Below are positions 1 through 12,105 of a DNA stretch of 64,000 nucleotides, piece by piece. The stretch spans positions 110,931 to 174,930 of the forward strand of contig JAGFBZ010002325.1 of assembly GCA_018398805.1 (NCBI GenBank), read 5' to 3'. Origin of the DNA: Hirundichthys speculiger (taxonomy: Eukaryota; Chordata; Actinopteri; Beloniformes; Exocoetidae). Every line of letters starts with the position of its first letter. The stretch's first letter is position 1. Under the pieces are notes generated by a model. The model was given only the letters and a program-made list of their open reading frames with translations. It ran no database searches and had not been told where the DNA came from. The translations under genes were made by a program, and so were the position numbers.

Positions 1-2080
1 ATGTTTAGACTTGAACATATACATTTCTATGCACTATTAGTGAGCGATTCCACTTTTAATCTGTATGAAAAGATGGTGTGTTTATGCATTCAAATGCTGA
101 ATAAAGTGCAAATTAAGGAAAGTGCATTTTTTTTTTCTTCAGTGTCATATTCAAAGAACACGTGTGTGTTTTACCATGGACCGTGAAGGCAGACTCAGGG
201 ATCCACTGGAGAAAGCAGCCAGGATAACACACACATAGATGCCTACATTCATGACTGGACAGAGAGAGTGAGAAAAGGAGAACAAAATTATATTTCACTT
301 CTCCCTTCTGGTTGTTGAATGGGGAAAAAAGAATTACAGGTAATTAAGGTTTCGTAAAAAGCAGCAATAAATCATTTACAGTCACTGAAGAGCAGAGATT
401 AACCTTTGATGATTCTGATGGGACCCACGGCAAACATCATTTCATCTATTTTACACAATCTGTCACTCTGCCAAAGACTGATGGCACAATTAAGTGTTTA
501 ACACACACATTCAGGTACACGTATAGTGAGTGACATAGATGCAATGAGGACAGAGTGTCTGCATTAGCAGAATCCCAAAGGAAAAACCAGACCTCAGCTT
601 TGAGATCTTTGAGTGATGCACTTTTGGATTCAGGGTTCAGATTATATTAACGTGATCATACTGACTGAATGAATTACATTTGTTTTCAAATGTAAAATTA
701 CATTAAATATTCACTGAAAGGGGTTTAAAGGAGGGTTGAAATCTTATCTAAACCTTTATCTGGTGTTTGGATTATCATTTGTATTTAGACATACAACATA
801 TTAAACATACTGTCTCTGTGAAATGTGCATCTACATCTGTCAGACTGTTTTTTCATTAGTTGTGACCGATGATGTTTCTTGCATTCTTCAAGAGGAAAAT
901 GTTCAATTAAAACCAATGACTCCAGCTGCTTGGAGGCTTTTTAATCTGCAGTAATTGAAAAACTCAGCTGCCTCAGTCTATCTCAATGTTTCTAGCGATC
1001 TCTGCAGACGTCTTCACCCTGTTCTTCTTGTGAAACCATTTCCTCTATTTTTTTTTTAGTTTTGCATGTTTCTCAGCTAAGTCTAAGACTGGGCTGCACG
1101 GTAAATACACAATATGATTCTTGATGGAGAATGAATTGGTGATTTGTTCCGTAGATGCAGCAGCGTCAGCTATTGCATGCCAACTGAAATACTTTCACTT
1201 ATTATTATTTAATAACTTTTATACGTTATGGGTTCATCTCTCGATAGCCTGGGTGATTTTGCAGCCCAGCAGTTGTTATAGTTATTGCTCACAAGAAAGT
1301 ATTATTGCATACATTATCAGGAAGTGCACTGAAGATTATTGAGATAAGGATGGTTTTTTTTTCCCCCCTGATAGTTTTAAACTGAATCATTCATCTCAGA
1401 ATTAATAATTGTGCAGTTTTATAACTGCAACTCAATACAGCAGTGCATTTGAATAATTGTCTTTTTAAATTGGCACAGTGGTGTAAATAGTCATTATTTT
1501 GATGCTAATATAATTCTTGATAGCAGCTGGTCATTGTCTCTCATTCATTATGCAGTGGGCTGGTAATGATGTGGTACTGTGTGTGAAAGCCTCCCTCCCT
1601 TCAACTCCCCACCACTTAATGGGAATTTTTGTTTGTCTTTTATTATTTGAGCCCTTGTTTTTCATAATACACTCATGATATGCATATTGTCAACATTGTT
1701 TGTAAATGAAACACACTAGGAGAGAGTTTGAGCAACTTATAGTTATTTACCCTTTTTCTCATTATCAACAATTAAATATTTTGGTTATGTACATCATACT
1801 CTTAATTAATATAGTCATTTTTGCATTACTTTACAATTTGCAAAATTTCAACATAGAATATTTTTTAAACATATATTTATGAATCATGCATTTTCTGGAT
1901 ATAGTAGTGAATCTTATGAACAAATAAATAAAGCAAAATATATAATAAGAAAATGTAAAGGCAGCTAAGTAGCTAAAATGAATATGAAAACTCTTCACAA
2001 ATACTGTTTTTTTTGCCTGTTCTGTTTTTTGAAAGACTTAATTGCCTTTCCAATTTACAAAAAAAAGATAATCCATAAGG
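1..2080. other. unassigned AT-rich DNA, no gene seen
   Basis: No coding region or repeat family is recognised. Short open frames (61-73 codons) lack recognisable domains. If the minus-strand exon proposed at 2095-2162 is real, this stretch would be its downstream intron, but I found no convincing second exon. Confidence 0.5.
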
Positions 2081-2094
2081 TCACAAGTTCTTAC

Positions 2095-2162
2095 CTGCAG
2101 TTGCTGACATAGACCGAGAGAGGATGATCTGTAGATGCAGAGCTTCTTTCTGAGGTTTGAGC
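2095..2162 (-). other. candidate small exon (donor and acceptor-like edges)
   Basis: On the minus strand a strong splice donor, CAG followed by GTAAGA, lies at the 2095/2094 boundary. An acceptor-like pyrimidine tract ending in TTACAG lies just upstream at 2163-2169, giving a 68-bp exon. It holds an ATG at 2110 followed by four complete codons (MSATA frame, phase 1 at the donor). Alternatively this is a first exon whose transcription starts about 30 bp downstream of the TATA motif at 2196-2201. Both readings are inference from sites. No protein family can be named from five codons. Confidence 0.35.
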
Positions 2163-2165
2163 CTG

Positions 2166-2330
2166 TAACAGAGTGAGAGAGTGAGGGTGACATACTTTAT
2201 ACTGACCCAGAGGAAGTAGGAGGATCCTGCAACTGTGGGAGGAGCCTGCTGCTGGCGCAGAAACCTCCAGCACTGACGCCACTGACAACGCAAACATACG
2301 TACATGCTGAAGACTTTACCCACACTCACT
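2166..2330 (-). promoter_or_regulatory. candidate TATA promoter
   Basis: A TATAAA motif reads on the minus strand at 2201-2196. It lies about 30 bp upstream of CA-containing sequence near 2170 and about 100 bp upstream of a good splice donor. The upstream 130 bp is more GC-rich than its surroundings. The arrangement suits a compact inducible vertebrate promoter, but the gene is unknown. Confidence 0.3.
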
Positions 2331-2778
2331 CTCTCTCACACACACAGGAAGAAATAGATTTAATTGTGATGTCTCCACATCACACACCTGAGTGAGGAAA
2401 ACTGCACGTTCACAGTTTTGATTGGCTGAATCAGTGGCCTCCAAAGCAGAGTTGAAGTTGAAAGGCTCTTTAATGTGGAGTAGATACACTTCTCTGCTCT
2501 TAGTACAAAATGTGCTTTAGGGTGAAATCCTTTCAGTTGGTTTGCAGCGTATTGTTTGGCATGACTGGCCTTTTAACTTCATGAAAAAGGCTAATTTCAT
2601 TCGAGAGATTTGTTTTTTCTGACTGCCAGTCGTCATGCATGCAGCTCTGGACTGACAGCACAAATGTGAACTATGTCAGAATATAGTGTTTTTCTCAGTT
2701 TTAATAAATATTTCTTTTGTGTGAAGAATCTGGAGCCGCAAGCACATGAGGAATTATAGAGCTTGAGGACATGTTCTT
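2331..2778. other. unassigned DNA
   Basis: A CA/CT-rich stretch (2325-2347) borders the candidate promoter. Beyond it I see no gene or repeat. Confidence 0.45.
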
Positions 2779-2820
2779 GTTTGTACCTCCAAGGCCTGAT
2801 GAGGCCTTGGAGGTTCAAAC
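2779..2820. repeat. perfect-stem hairpin
   Basis: A 13-bp perfect inverted repeat (2785-2797 with 2802-2814) encloses a 4-nt GATG loop. After one mismatch it extends by five more pairs, giving 18 of 19 paired positions. No U-run follows, and nothing identifies it as a known RNA. Confidence 0.6.
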
Positions 2821-3346
2821 AGAGTACTCTGCTGACTATGAGTATATAACATCACAGGCACATATGATCCACCTTTTTTAGGTTTTGTTTTTTTTTTTTT
2901 CTTTTTTTTTGTCACTTGTATTATCTGTTATGTTTAAATGTTTAAAATGGGAGCTTCTGATGGGTAATGAAAAATCGCCTTGTTTTATGCTTTGTGATGC
3001 TGCAGATCCACTGAGAATAATTCTAATATTTTATTATTAGAATGTATTTAAGTCTTTTAAGAGAGTAATAGGAAGGCTAAAGTCATTATTCAGCTAATCA
3101 TTCACCACATTTGACGACTCTTTCAACAGCTTCAAAGGAATTATTGAAATGCATCACATGCTTCGAGGTCAAACACATTTTGAACAAATGTTCATATTTT
3201 TGTCTGAAAAAAATCTTTGGAACCCAGGCGGCCAGCAAACATTAACAGCATGATGGTCTTTGTGAAAAGAGGCTGAATGGAACTCAGACATCTTTCATTA
3301 AGTTTTCAGGGTGACGCATCAATAAAACCATTGCTTTATTCCTTTA

Positions 3347-3350
<4 letters not shown>
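2821..3350. other. unassigned DNA with poly-T
   Basis: T-rich runs lie at 2886-2910. No gene or recognised repeat is visible. Confidence 0.45.

Positions 3351-3382
<32 letters not shown>
3350..3382. repeat. (TA)n microsatellite
   Basis: A run of TA dinucleotides served as the target for the adjacent Tc1-like miniature element. TA sequence resumes at 3750. Confidence 0.9.
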
Positions 3383-3385
<3 letters not shown>

Positions 3386-3749
3386 TCATGGAAAAAATTA
3401 TTAGACCACCCTAGTTTTCTTCAGTTTCTTGTTCATTTTAATGCCTGGTACAACTAAAGGTACATTTGTTTGGACAAACATAACGATAACCACAAAGTTT
3501 GCTTATAAGAGTTTTATTTAAGAGCTGATATCTTACCATTTTCCATGGTTTTCTTGATTATAACCTAAATCACTTAAGTTTTTACATCAATAGCTATGGC
3601 GTTGTACTGCCAAAAACACTGCTTTTATGCATTCAGTGTTTTCTTTTCTCTCTGTTTTAGTCACATAATGACGTTTAGTGGTACCAGGTATTAAAATGAA
3701 CAAGAAAGTGAAGAAAAAAATGGTGGTCTAATAATTTTTTCCATGACTG
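3383..3749. mobile_element. Tc1-like miniature element, copy 1
   Basis: A 367-bp element begins CAGTCATGGAAAAAATTATT and ends with its inverse. The terminal inverted repeats are about 70 bp and the copy is flanked by TA on both sides. It has no coding capacity. A second copy with the same ends and interior lies at 9064-9425. TA flanks and CAGT ends place it with Tc1/mariner-mobilised miniatures. Confidence 0.88.
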
Positions 3750-3774
3750 TATATATATGTGTGTGTGTGTCGAT

Positions 3775-3809
3775 GTATTCCTCCTACATTCAGAGTGTAG
3801 GAGGAATAC
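3775..3809. repeat. 14-bp perfect hairpin
   Basis: Bases 3775-3788 pair perfectly with 3796-3809 around a 7-nt loop. It lies just outside the right end of the Tc1-like miniature and a short TG run. Function is unknown. Confidence 0.6.
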
Positions 3810-4274
3810 ACTTCCAAGTTGTGTTGGAATCATTTCGAATTCTTTGTCTTGTTTGGCAAGACCAGAGGTCACATGAAGGTTTTCGAAACAGGTTTAAAAA
3901 TCATTTTCACCCTTCAGCTGTGCACAGTTCAGGACCTTAAACTTCCCTGGAGAGACGCAGCTTTTGAGGCTTGAATCAATAAAGATATACTGTAAGTTGT
4001 ATTATAAGTTGTCATAAGACCAGTGAATCAGTAAGACGAGCAGAGCAGTATGTTATTTTAGCTGTTCAGAAGTTAAGCTACTCCCTGCTAAACTTGATAA
4101 CCTTACAGCAACTGCTAATCTAAACTACCTCATACGACCAGCTGATTTAACTCTACTTAAAGTGTGGTACTGCTGTTAAACCACTCAGTTAACTCTTAGC
4201 TGAACCTGGAAGTTTCTTTATGGAAAACAGAGAAAATGTGCATGACAGTGCGTGACCACATCAACTCTGAGATT
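3810..4274. other. unassigned DNA
   Basis: No gene or repeat family recognised. Confidence 0.45.
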
Positions 4275-4439
4275 AAAGCTTGATTTATGCTTCTGTGTTG
4301 AATGGACACTGTAGCTACATGCGTAGGTACACACTAGCTGGGGAACCTATGGTGTAGGCTAATGTGACCCTTCCCAGAAATGTAACTAAAGCTTGATTTA
4401 TGGTTCTACCGAGCAACTACACACATAGCACATGGGATG
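4275..4439. repeat. paired AGCTTGATTTATG repeat fragment
   Basis: The phrase AAAGCTTGATTTATG occurs twice in direct orientation (about 4277 and 4388). Similar phrases occur in interspersed fish repeats, so this is probably a degenerate element interrupted by the Tc1 copy that follows. The family is not resolved. Confidence 0.35.
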
Positions 4440-4441
4440 TA

Positions 4442-5960
4442 CAGTACAGGCCAAAAGTTTGGACACACCTTCTCATTCAATGCATTTTCTTTATTTTCAT
4501 GGCTATGGACATTGTAGATTCTCACTAAAGGCACCAAAACTATGAATGAACATGTGTGGAGTTATGTACTTAACAAAAAAAAGGTGAAATGACTGAAAAC
4601 ATGTTTTATATTCTAGTTTCTTCAAAATAACCACCCTTTGCTCTGATTACTGCTTTGCAAACTCTTGGCGTTCTCTCGATGAGCTTCAAGAGGTGGTCAC
4701 CTGAAATGGTTTCCACTTCACAGCTGTGTCTTATCAGGGTTAATTAGTGGAATTTCTTGCTTTATCAAGGGGGTTGGGACCATCAGTTGTGTTGTGCAGA
4801 AGTCAGGTTAATACACAGCCGACAGCCCTACTGGACAACTGTTAAAAATCATATTATGGCAAGAACCAATCAGCTAACTAAAGAAAAACGAGTGACCATC
4901 ATTACTTTAAGAAATGAAGGTCAGTCAGTCTGGAAAATTGCAAAAACTTTAAATGCGTCCCCAAGTGGAGTCGCAAAAACCATCAGGTGCTACAACGAAA
5001 CTGGCACACATGAGGACCGACCCAGGAAAGGAAGACCAAGAGTCACCTCTGCTTCTGAGGATAAGTTCATCAGAGTCACCAGCCTCAGAAATCGCAGGTT
5101 AACAGCAGCTCAGATCAGAGACCAGATGAATGCCACACACAGTTCTAGCAGCAGACCCATCTCTAGAACAACTGTTAAGAGGAGACTGCGCGAATCACGC
5201 CTTCATGGTCAAATAGCTGCTAGGAAACCACTGCTAAGGAGAGGCAACAAGCAGAAGAGATTTGTTTGGGCCAAGAAACACAAGGAATGGACATTAGACC
5301 AGTGGAAATCTGTGCTTTGGTCTGATGAGTCTGATGAGATCTTTGGTTTCCACCGCCGTGTCTTTGTGAGACGCAGAAAAGGTGAACAGATGGATTCCAC
5401 ATGCCTGGTTCAAAACTGAAGGCACACTGAACCAGCATGGCTACCACAGCATCCTGCAGCAACATGCCATCCCATCCGGTTTGCGTTTAGTTGGACGAAC
5501 ACACCTCCACCTGTGTAAGGGCTATTTGACCAAGAAGGAGAGTGATGGAGTGCTGCAGCAGATGACCTGGCCTCCACAGTCATTGGACCTGAACCCAGTC
5601 GAGATGGTTTGGGGTGAGGTGGACCATAGAGTGAAGGCAAAGGGGCCAACAAGTGCTAAACACCTCTGGGAACTCGTTCAAGACTGTTGGAAAACCATTC
5701 AGGTGACTACCTCTTGAAGCTCATCGAGAGAATGCCAAGAGTGTGCAAAGCAGTAATCAGAGCGAAGGGTGGCTATTTTGAAGAAACTAGAATATAAAAC
5801 ATGTTTTCAGTCATTTCACCTTTTTTTGTTAAGTACATAACTCCACACATGTTCATTCATAGTTTTGGTGCCTTGAGTGAGAATCTACAATGTCCATAGT
5901 CATGAAAATAAAGAAAATGCATTGAATGAGAAGATGTGTCCAAACTTTTGGCCTGTACTG
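4442..5960 (+). mobile_element. Tc1-like transposon, non-autonomous
   Basis: A 1519-bp element flanked by TA (4440-4441 and 5961-5962). Its terminal inverted repeats are about 190 bp, much longer than the short ends of classical Tc1, starting CAGTACAGGCCAAAAGTTTG. They enclose one transposase gene on the plus strand. The two repeats differ at only a few positions, suggesting a fairly young copy. The transposase is internally deleted, so this copy could only move with help from an intact relative. Confidence 0.93.
4856..5717 (+). pseudogene. Tc1-like transposase, deleted and frameshifted
   Basis: The transposase reads from ATG 4856 (MARTNQLTKEKR). The N-terminal half holds the paired helix-turn-helix DNA-binding region, with GRPR linker residues near 5031. 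It is followed by the catalytic domain start, where the first catalytic Asp sits in WSDES near 5321. Around 5395 the frame changes and sequence is missing. The second catalytic Asp motif (QDND type in this family) is absent, deleted between about 5490 and 5510. The last catalytic Glu survives in DLNPVEMVW near 5590-5615. The protein ends in a shifted frame at 5717. The DDE triad is therefore incomplete and the gene is dead. An upstream in-frame extension to 4757 exists, but the family start is the 4856 Met. Confidence 0.92.
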
Positions 5961-5962
5961 TA

Positions 5963-8900
5963 CATCATAGTTGGTGTTTGTGCTTCTTCACCAAGAAAGA
6001 CGAATAAAATCTTATTCATCCCCTTCTGTCATCTGCTATGCTCTTTATTTGCCTCGTGGTGGGCTTGATGATTTTTCTGCAAATTAATCTCCCTAAAGGG
6101 GTCAAATAAAGCCTGCCATAGATTGTGTCACTCTCTAATTACAACACCAAAAACTATGTGACAGTGTGGGCTCTGTCCTGCAGCACTGTAACTTGCAGTG
6201 CTGTGCTTCTTTTTGTTTGCTTCCTTCATGTAGCCTGGACATAGCAAATGAAGAATATCTTAAATGTGGAGTAACAGTAGTTTTAACTAACATTACAGCA
6301 ATCTACCATTCTTTCTGTTTTGAACTGCAGCATGGACTGCAACAACTGTGATTGTCTCACATGGTTGCATTTCCTTTCCTTCTTCCTATTTCTGGCTACT
6401 GCCTCTACTCCACCATTTTCAATGTGGATCGATACTCCTAGCATAGTACATTATTCATATTACAGCGCTACTTGTATGTGAATATGTAATATAATGTATG
6501 GTTAGCGTCTTGTTTAATTAGGACAATATTAATAAACAGAACAGTAAAATATATGAGATGAAATTTAGGCCTGATTGACCGAACAAATACGAATGCACGC
6601 AGTTTTACATTTAAACCAAAAGAGGGGGAAAATGTGTGAACTACAGGATTAAGACTGTTGTTGAGGCTGCTTAAGTGAGGCAGGATATTATTTTGTTATT
6701 ATACTTTGTTAAACTTTATGGTATATGGGAAATATGCTTAAACACTGCCACTGAAACCTGTCAAGTGTCTACCAAGACTCATGCAAACAGCTTTTTGAAC
6801 ATTTCCATGCCACTTTACAGGACATTTGACCACATGTAATCATTATCTGTCTTTTTATTTAGACTGGCATCAACTGAAATATAGCTTATCTGCTGTGGAC
6901 AGTTTATAAAATGGAGCAAAATGTTGCTTCCTCCATGCGCTTCAAAATAGCTTCATGGTTTGCATTTACCTTTCCAATACTAAGCCTCCAGCTTTTATGT
7001 GTTTAAATCTAATCCATTGTGTCAGATCTAAAGTCTGCTTTTGGTCAGACAGACAACTGATTTGAAGCCATCTAATCCATTCTCCTCCCACAGGATTTCA
7101 TTACAGAAGGAAAGCTGTGAACCTCATTAGGCAGGTCTGTCTCTTATTTTGTGGTGGAATGTAAAGTTTGAAAAATTGCAGGTTCCTACAAATAAAAACT
7201 GCCTCCTGTGCAAAGTCATTATGTTCCCTTTGTAACGGAGCCACGTGTTGTTTTAGTACTATATTTTGATCTACAGTACATGACTTTTCTTTTATCTGCA
7301 TCTCTAAGAGACCTACAGGGTCATAACGATGATTATATCACTTCTAATTTATATCACATTAATCACGTATCTCAGATTCTATCAACATGTTCAGAGAAAC
7401 TTACATGTTTCCCATCTGAATGACAAAGTCTGGAGTATAGGGTCTACATGAGAAATTAGACACTGAAAGACCAGGCTTTATATTATTTAGCCAGTTGGCC
7501 ATCAGTTGTACCAAATGGTCATGTCTTTGTGATTAAAAAAGTATACCACAAATATTCAAATACATATATTACACACAGTAAACCTGCAACCTTCATAGCT
7601 ACCTTGAGCGCATTGAAATTTCAGTCCTCTACAGGCTTAACCTTTTGAAGATCTATTATCCATATTCCACATTTGCACCATACTTGGAAATAATGTGAAA
7701 TGAAAGGCTGTTTTTTATTAGCTTTAAAAAAAAAAAAAATCTTCTACTAAAATAAATATAATAATTCTAAATCCATTAACATCTCCTTATGGTCAGTGGG
7801 TTAAAAAACAAAAAAAGTTAAGTTGGATCACATCCTCACATTCCATATTAGGCTGCAACATAAACTAAGCTGTGAACAAATGCAGCTATTGAAATTATAT
7901 CAGCAGCCTCTCTAAAACCTTAAAGTTCTATTCTCTGCTTTTATTCACCTAAAACTTTGACACAGATTTTGTTAGCAGCTGTAGAAACCTTTTGACTCCA
8001 GGTTACGGCTCTGAACCAGAACAGGCTGCAGGGGAGGACCACAGCTTTACTTTAATCAATTGATATTGTGGCTCTGTTGAGGAAGCATTTGTGTCAGGCT
8101 GTGTTCTGGTGTTTGCTTCCTGCTAACAATTTAATGTTAGGTGAGAGCAAATTTAGCATTTTCTTATGCTGCCTGTTTGGCTTTGTTCATAATGCTGATT
8201 TATGCAATGGTGAAATATGACCTGTGTTTGAATACCAGGCTCAAATGAGGTTCCTGCTTCATTTTCAAGGGTATTCCTGGAGGATCAGTGCAAACAACGA
8301 GCTGAGGGGGAAATTGTATGTTGGCTTTAGTGTTAACGTGACATGTCAGATTGACATCTAAGTCCTTTTAGTTTTCAACAAACTGATGCTGCTACTCTTG
8401 GAAGCTCTCCTTTTGAGCTTTAATGCATGCACATGCCTTCTCCCTTTCCCAGATCCTCACTGTTTAAGTCCTTTTAAGATTAGATTGTCTGCTTGGTGTA
8501 CAAAAATCTGCTGCATGTATTGTAAGCCTCCCAAACCTGCCTTTACATGTTAACTGTAATCTCAGTGATCTTAAGGGGTCAAAAAGGAAGCAGAAAATGT
8601 CTGCTTGGTGTTATAATTTGTAAGAAAACCATATGTATAGTCAGGTTCAGGTCTTTTATACACCGCCACAACAGATCTTAAATGAAACAGTCAAGACAAG
8701 ATCAGAATGTAGATGTTCAGCTTTTATTACACTTATGGGATTTTAAGCAAATTACTTCAAAATTCAGGAACTCAAAAGCTGTTTTTTATTGGGTTGATAA
8801 CGGGAGACTGACTTGGCCATTAAAGCATATTCCATTTCTTTTGCCTTACAAAAAGTCCTGAATTGCGTTCACTGTATGTTTAAGCTTATTAGCCATCTGC

Positions 8901-9061
8901 CCTGTCAAGCACGTTCCTCTCTCTTTTGCCACATTTGGCTGAATGTGAGCAGAGAAAAAAGCCCTATAAATTCATCTTGGCTATTTCTGTTTACTTCATC
9001 AGTAAACACCGGTGAGCCTGTTGACAGGCATACAAATCCACGATCGTAATACTGCCTTCTC
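5963..9061. other. 3.1 kb unassigned DNA
   Basis: No gene, RNA or repeat family is recognised. The stretch is AT-rich with short A/T runs (for example 7726-7739). Open frames are all under 80 codons without known domains. It could be intronic or intergenic host DNA. Confidence 0.5.
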
Positions 9062-9063
9062 TA

Positions 9064-9425
9064 CAGTCATGCAAAAAATTATTAGACCACCCTTGTTTTC
9101 TTCAGTTTCTTGTTCATTTTAATGCCTGGTACAACTAAAGGTACAATTGTTTGGACAAACATAATGATAACCACAAAGATTGCTCATAAGAGTTTTTTTT
9201 TAAGAGCTGATATCTTACTATTTTCCATGGTTTTCTTGATTATAACCTAAATCACTTAAGTTTTTACATCAATAGCTATGGCGTTGTACTGCCAAAAACA
9301 CTTATGCATTCAGTGTTTTCTTTTCTGTCTGTTTTAGTCACATGATGACGTTTAGTGGTACCAGGTATTAAAATGAACAAGAAAGTGAAGAAAAAATGGT
9401 GGTCTAATAATTTTTTCCATGACTG
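9064..9425. mobile_element. Tc1-like miniature element, copy 2
   Basis: A 362-bp relative of the 3383-3749 element, in the same orientation and flanked by TA (9062-9063 and 9426-9427). It differs by a handful of substitutions and small indels, including loss of five bases in the middle. No coding capacity. Confidence 0.88.
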
Positions 9426-9514
9426 TATATTTGACACATGATGTAGCATGCTTCAGATCATGCGCTGTTCATGCCTTTCACCGTACCACTGTACTGTTCT
9501 CCTCTGCTACAAGT

Positions 9515-10100
9515 TTATCTTGGTTTCATTTGTCCAAAGAATCTTATTCCAGAACACAGGAGAGTTTTTTTTTTTTAGATGTTTACTAACAAAATTAAAT
9601 CTGGATTTCCTGTCTTTGTATGTTACTGGTGGTTTTCACCTTGTTGTAAATCCATTCACGAAGGCATCTCTTGATTGTAGATGGTGGCAGATACGCCCAC
9701 CTCATCCTGAGTGATCTTGACTTCTGTTGAGGTTGTGAAGGGCTTTTTCACCATGGACAAAATTCTGTTTTTATTATCTTTACTTATCTTTCATGTAGTT
9801 GAATTCAACAATGCTTTCCTTGTTTTAAAACTGTACCAAACTATTGATTTGGCCACACATAAGGCTTTTTGCTATATCTTTTGCAGATTTGTGTTATATT
9901 TTCCAGCCTGATGATGACTCCTCCACTTGCATTAAGATCTCCTTGAACTTCATATTGGAAGCTTGATATCAACTCCAGACTTTTTTTCTGTTTCATTTGT
10001 CTTGAACTAATAAGGAAATGGACCACACCAGGCCAATTAACGTATTTTAAGTCATTTTTCCCAAATCCCTTTGAGCCCCTCAAAATGACTGTAATTCCTG
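9515..10100 (-). pseudogene. Tc1-like transposase fossil
   Basis: Read on the minus strand this resembles the N-terminal and central part of a vertebrate Tc1-like transposase. The start region is near 9960 (around GDLNASGGVIIRLE and QICKRYSKKPYVWP). It is followed by the helix-turn-helix region and, near 9530-9700, the stretch leading to the catalytic domain. Stops and frameshifts interrupt it throughout, and a T-run replaces sequence near 9565. The identification rests on overall resemblance to a familiar Tc1 family and not on a catalytic motif. The boundaries are approximate. It lies immediately right of the second miniature. Confidence 0.6.
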
Positions 10101-11303
10101 AAAGGAAAATGTTATATTTGTGTGAAACCTCTGAAAAATAAAAGTTATTTTCCTCACATTTGATTTGATTGATCAGTACTTTCTGTTCTATAAAATGAAT
10201 ACAAATAGAAAGCAGAAAGAGTAAATATCATATGTAAATGTCTGTTTACAGAGAAAAGGTTACAGATGCTGTTGGTAGCTGCTCTGGTCAGCTTGAATCC
10301 ATTTGAGCAGTTAAGGGCTTTCATCAAATTTACCTCCATGAAAGAGTCAAACTAACAAGATTTTTTGTCCAGATGGGTCCTTATGACCAAGTTGGTAAAT
10401 AAGTTGAGTGCATCTTACATTTACATACAACATGAGGCTAACCCCATGGTGGAATGTAAAAACTGTTCTGTGTATGAGATTATTTCAAACACAGAAATGT
10501 CCTGTGGTTTGACACCACCGTTATCAAAGACAGCATTCATGTACAGAGCTGTTCAATGAATACATGTATGCTGTTTATATTTGTTATGTCTGTCTCTTCC
10601 CAGTGGTGAGTCATGGTGCTTGAGCTAATTGCGTTGTGTGAGTCAGAAACCTCTTCAGTAGATGGATCCTTTTTTCAACAGGCATCTTCTCTGTTGCAGA
10701 CATAGAGGGGAGGCTGGTAGCAGCGTGAATACTGGGTTGACAGAAATTAGTAATTGTAATCAAAAATAAAACAGAATCAAAAGTATTTCTTTTAGTAAAT
10801 ATTGTGCCACAGACATTGTATTCCAGCAAAGAATGAAATGTACAAAAAAAAAGAAATCTGGAAAATCGTGGAAAGTGTTAATATTTATAACAAGTTTCAT
10901 AAAAGAAAGTTAATAGTACAGATTATGAGATACAGTTTAAATTCTCCATAATCACCTCGACCAAAAACAACATAAACACAGTGCAAATGTATTGACCTTG
11001 TAATCCTGCAATACTGATTGATGATACCTGATATACCTTATCTGGATGGTTTCTGCTCCATTTTTGTTAGACTTGTAGCATCAAAGGTTTCTGTATAATG
11101 AAAATATGTGTGACAAAATCAATTGCAGATTTCATGTTGACCTGCTGTCTGGTTTGGCGAAAATGCTTTCTAGTGTCTTTAGTCTCCTGTGTCTGAAGGT
11201 TTTCTATTATTTAAAAAGGACAACTTGTAATTTTTATGAAAAATGTTAGCTAGAATATACTCCAAACCCCTTCTTGATAGGTTCTACATATTCAAAGCAC
11301 ATA
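10101..11303. other. unassigned DNA
   Basis: No gene or repeat family recognised in 1.2 kb of AT-rich sequence. Confidence 0.45.
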
Positions 11304-11411
11304 CAATTGAAACCAGAAGTTTATAAACACCATATAAAAAGATACATAATGTTTTTTTTCCTCATTATCTGATATTAAATCAGCCCAAACTTGTGCTGTT
11401 TAATGCCAGTT

Positions 11412-11836
11412 TGTCATGGCCTGGGTCGGCCATGGCAGCCCTGTGTGTATCTGTGTCTGTCAAGTTGGCGTCTCTCCCTGTCTTTGGTGGTTCCTGTTTT
11501 ACTTTGAAAGGTCTTTCTTGTCTCTATTGTTTTCTGCTTTGCTTCCTTCCTCTCGTTACCCTGATTCCCTGCACCTGCCTCTCGTTTATTCCTCAGTGTA
11601 TTTGAGTCCTGTCATTTTCCCCTGTTCTCTGTGGGTCCATTGTCGTGAGTACATGTTTGCAGTCATGCTCGGTTTTCCTCTCGTCATCTCCATGGATTAA
11701 GTTAAGTTTATGTTTTTGTATTTTGAGATTTTTGATTTGCATTTTGGATCTTTTGGACATTTGTTTTTTTGTTTAATAAACCTTTTTGCTTGGAGATCTG
11801 CTCTTGGGTCCTTCCTCAGTACTGCAAACCATGACA
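11412..11836 (+). mobile_element. solo LTR with 5-bp target duplication
   Basis: The 425-bp sequence begins TGTCATGG and ends CCATGACA, an 8-bp perfect terminal inverted repeat with canonical TG...CA edges. It is flanked by CAGTT on both sides (11407-11411 and 11837-11841). It is pyrimidine-rich and carries an AATAAA signal at about 11775, 60 bp before the end, as expected for an LTR R region. No internal retroelement genes are present, so this is the product of LTR-LTR recombination. A 5-bp duplication fits Gypsy-type or ERV-type elements; the family is not resolved. Confidence 0.88.
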
Positions 11837-11969
11837 CAGTTAGGGTGACCAAAATTATCTATATTTGCTAGAAGGCAGAATAATGGGAGAATTTTTTTTA
11901 GCAAATAATTTCTTACTTTCTTCATAGTCAGAAGTTTACATATATTTCTTTTGTATTTGGTAGCATTGC

Positions 11970-12105
11970 TTTTAAACTGTATAACTTGGGTCAAACTTTT
12001 TGGATTTCCTTCGGCTTCAGCCAGCATCTTCACGAGGTGTTTTGCTTTTGTTCTGGGGTTGATAAGAACATTTTGCATCAAAACACATTCATCTCTGGGA
12101 CACAT
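11970..12105 (-). pseudogene. Tc1-like transposase fragment
   Basis: The minus-strand frame reads CVLMQNVLINPRTKAKHLVK, which resembles the second DNA-binding helix region of Tc1 transposases (the NPR...LVKML type). It lies inside the IR/DR element, and downstream sequence is out of frame. It is too short for catalytic motifs. Confidence 0.55.

Noticed and set aside
113..298. Small secreted peptide on the minus strand (61 codons with a hydrophobic start)
   Set aside because: No cleavage-site context, conserved cysteine pattern or upstream splice support. It could equally be chance.
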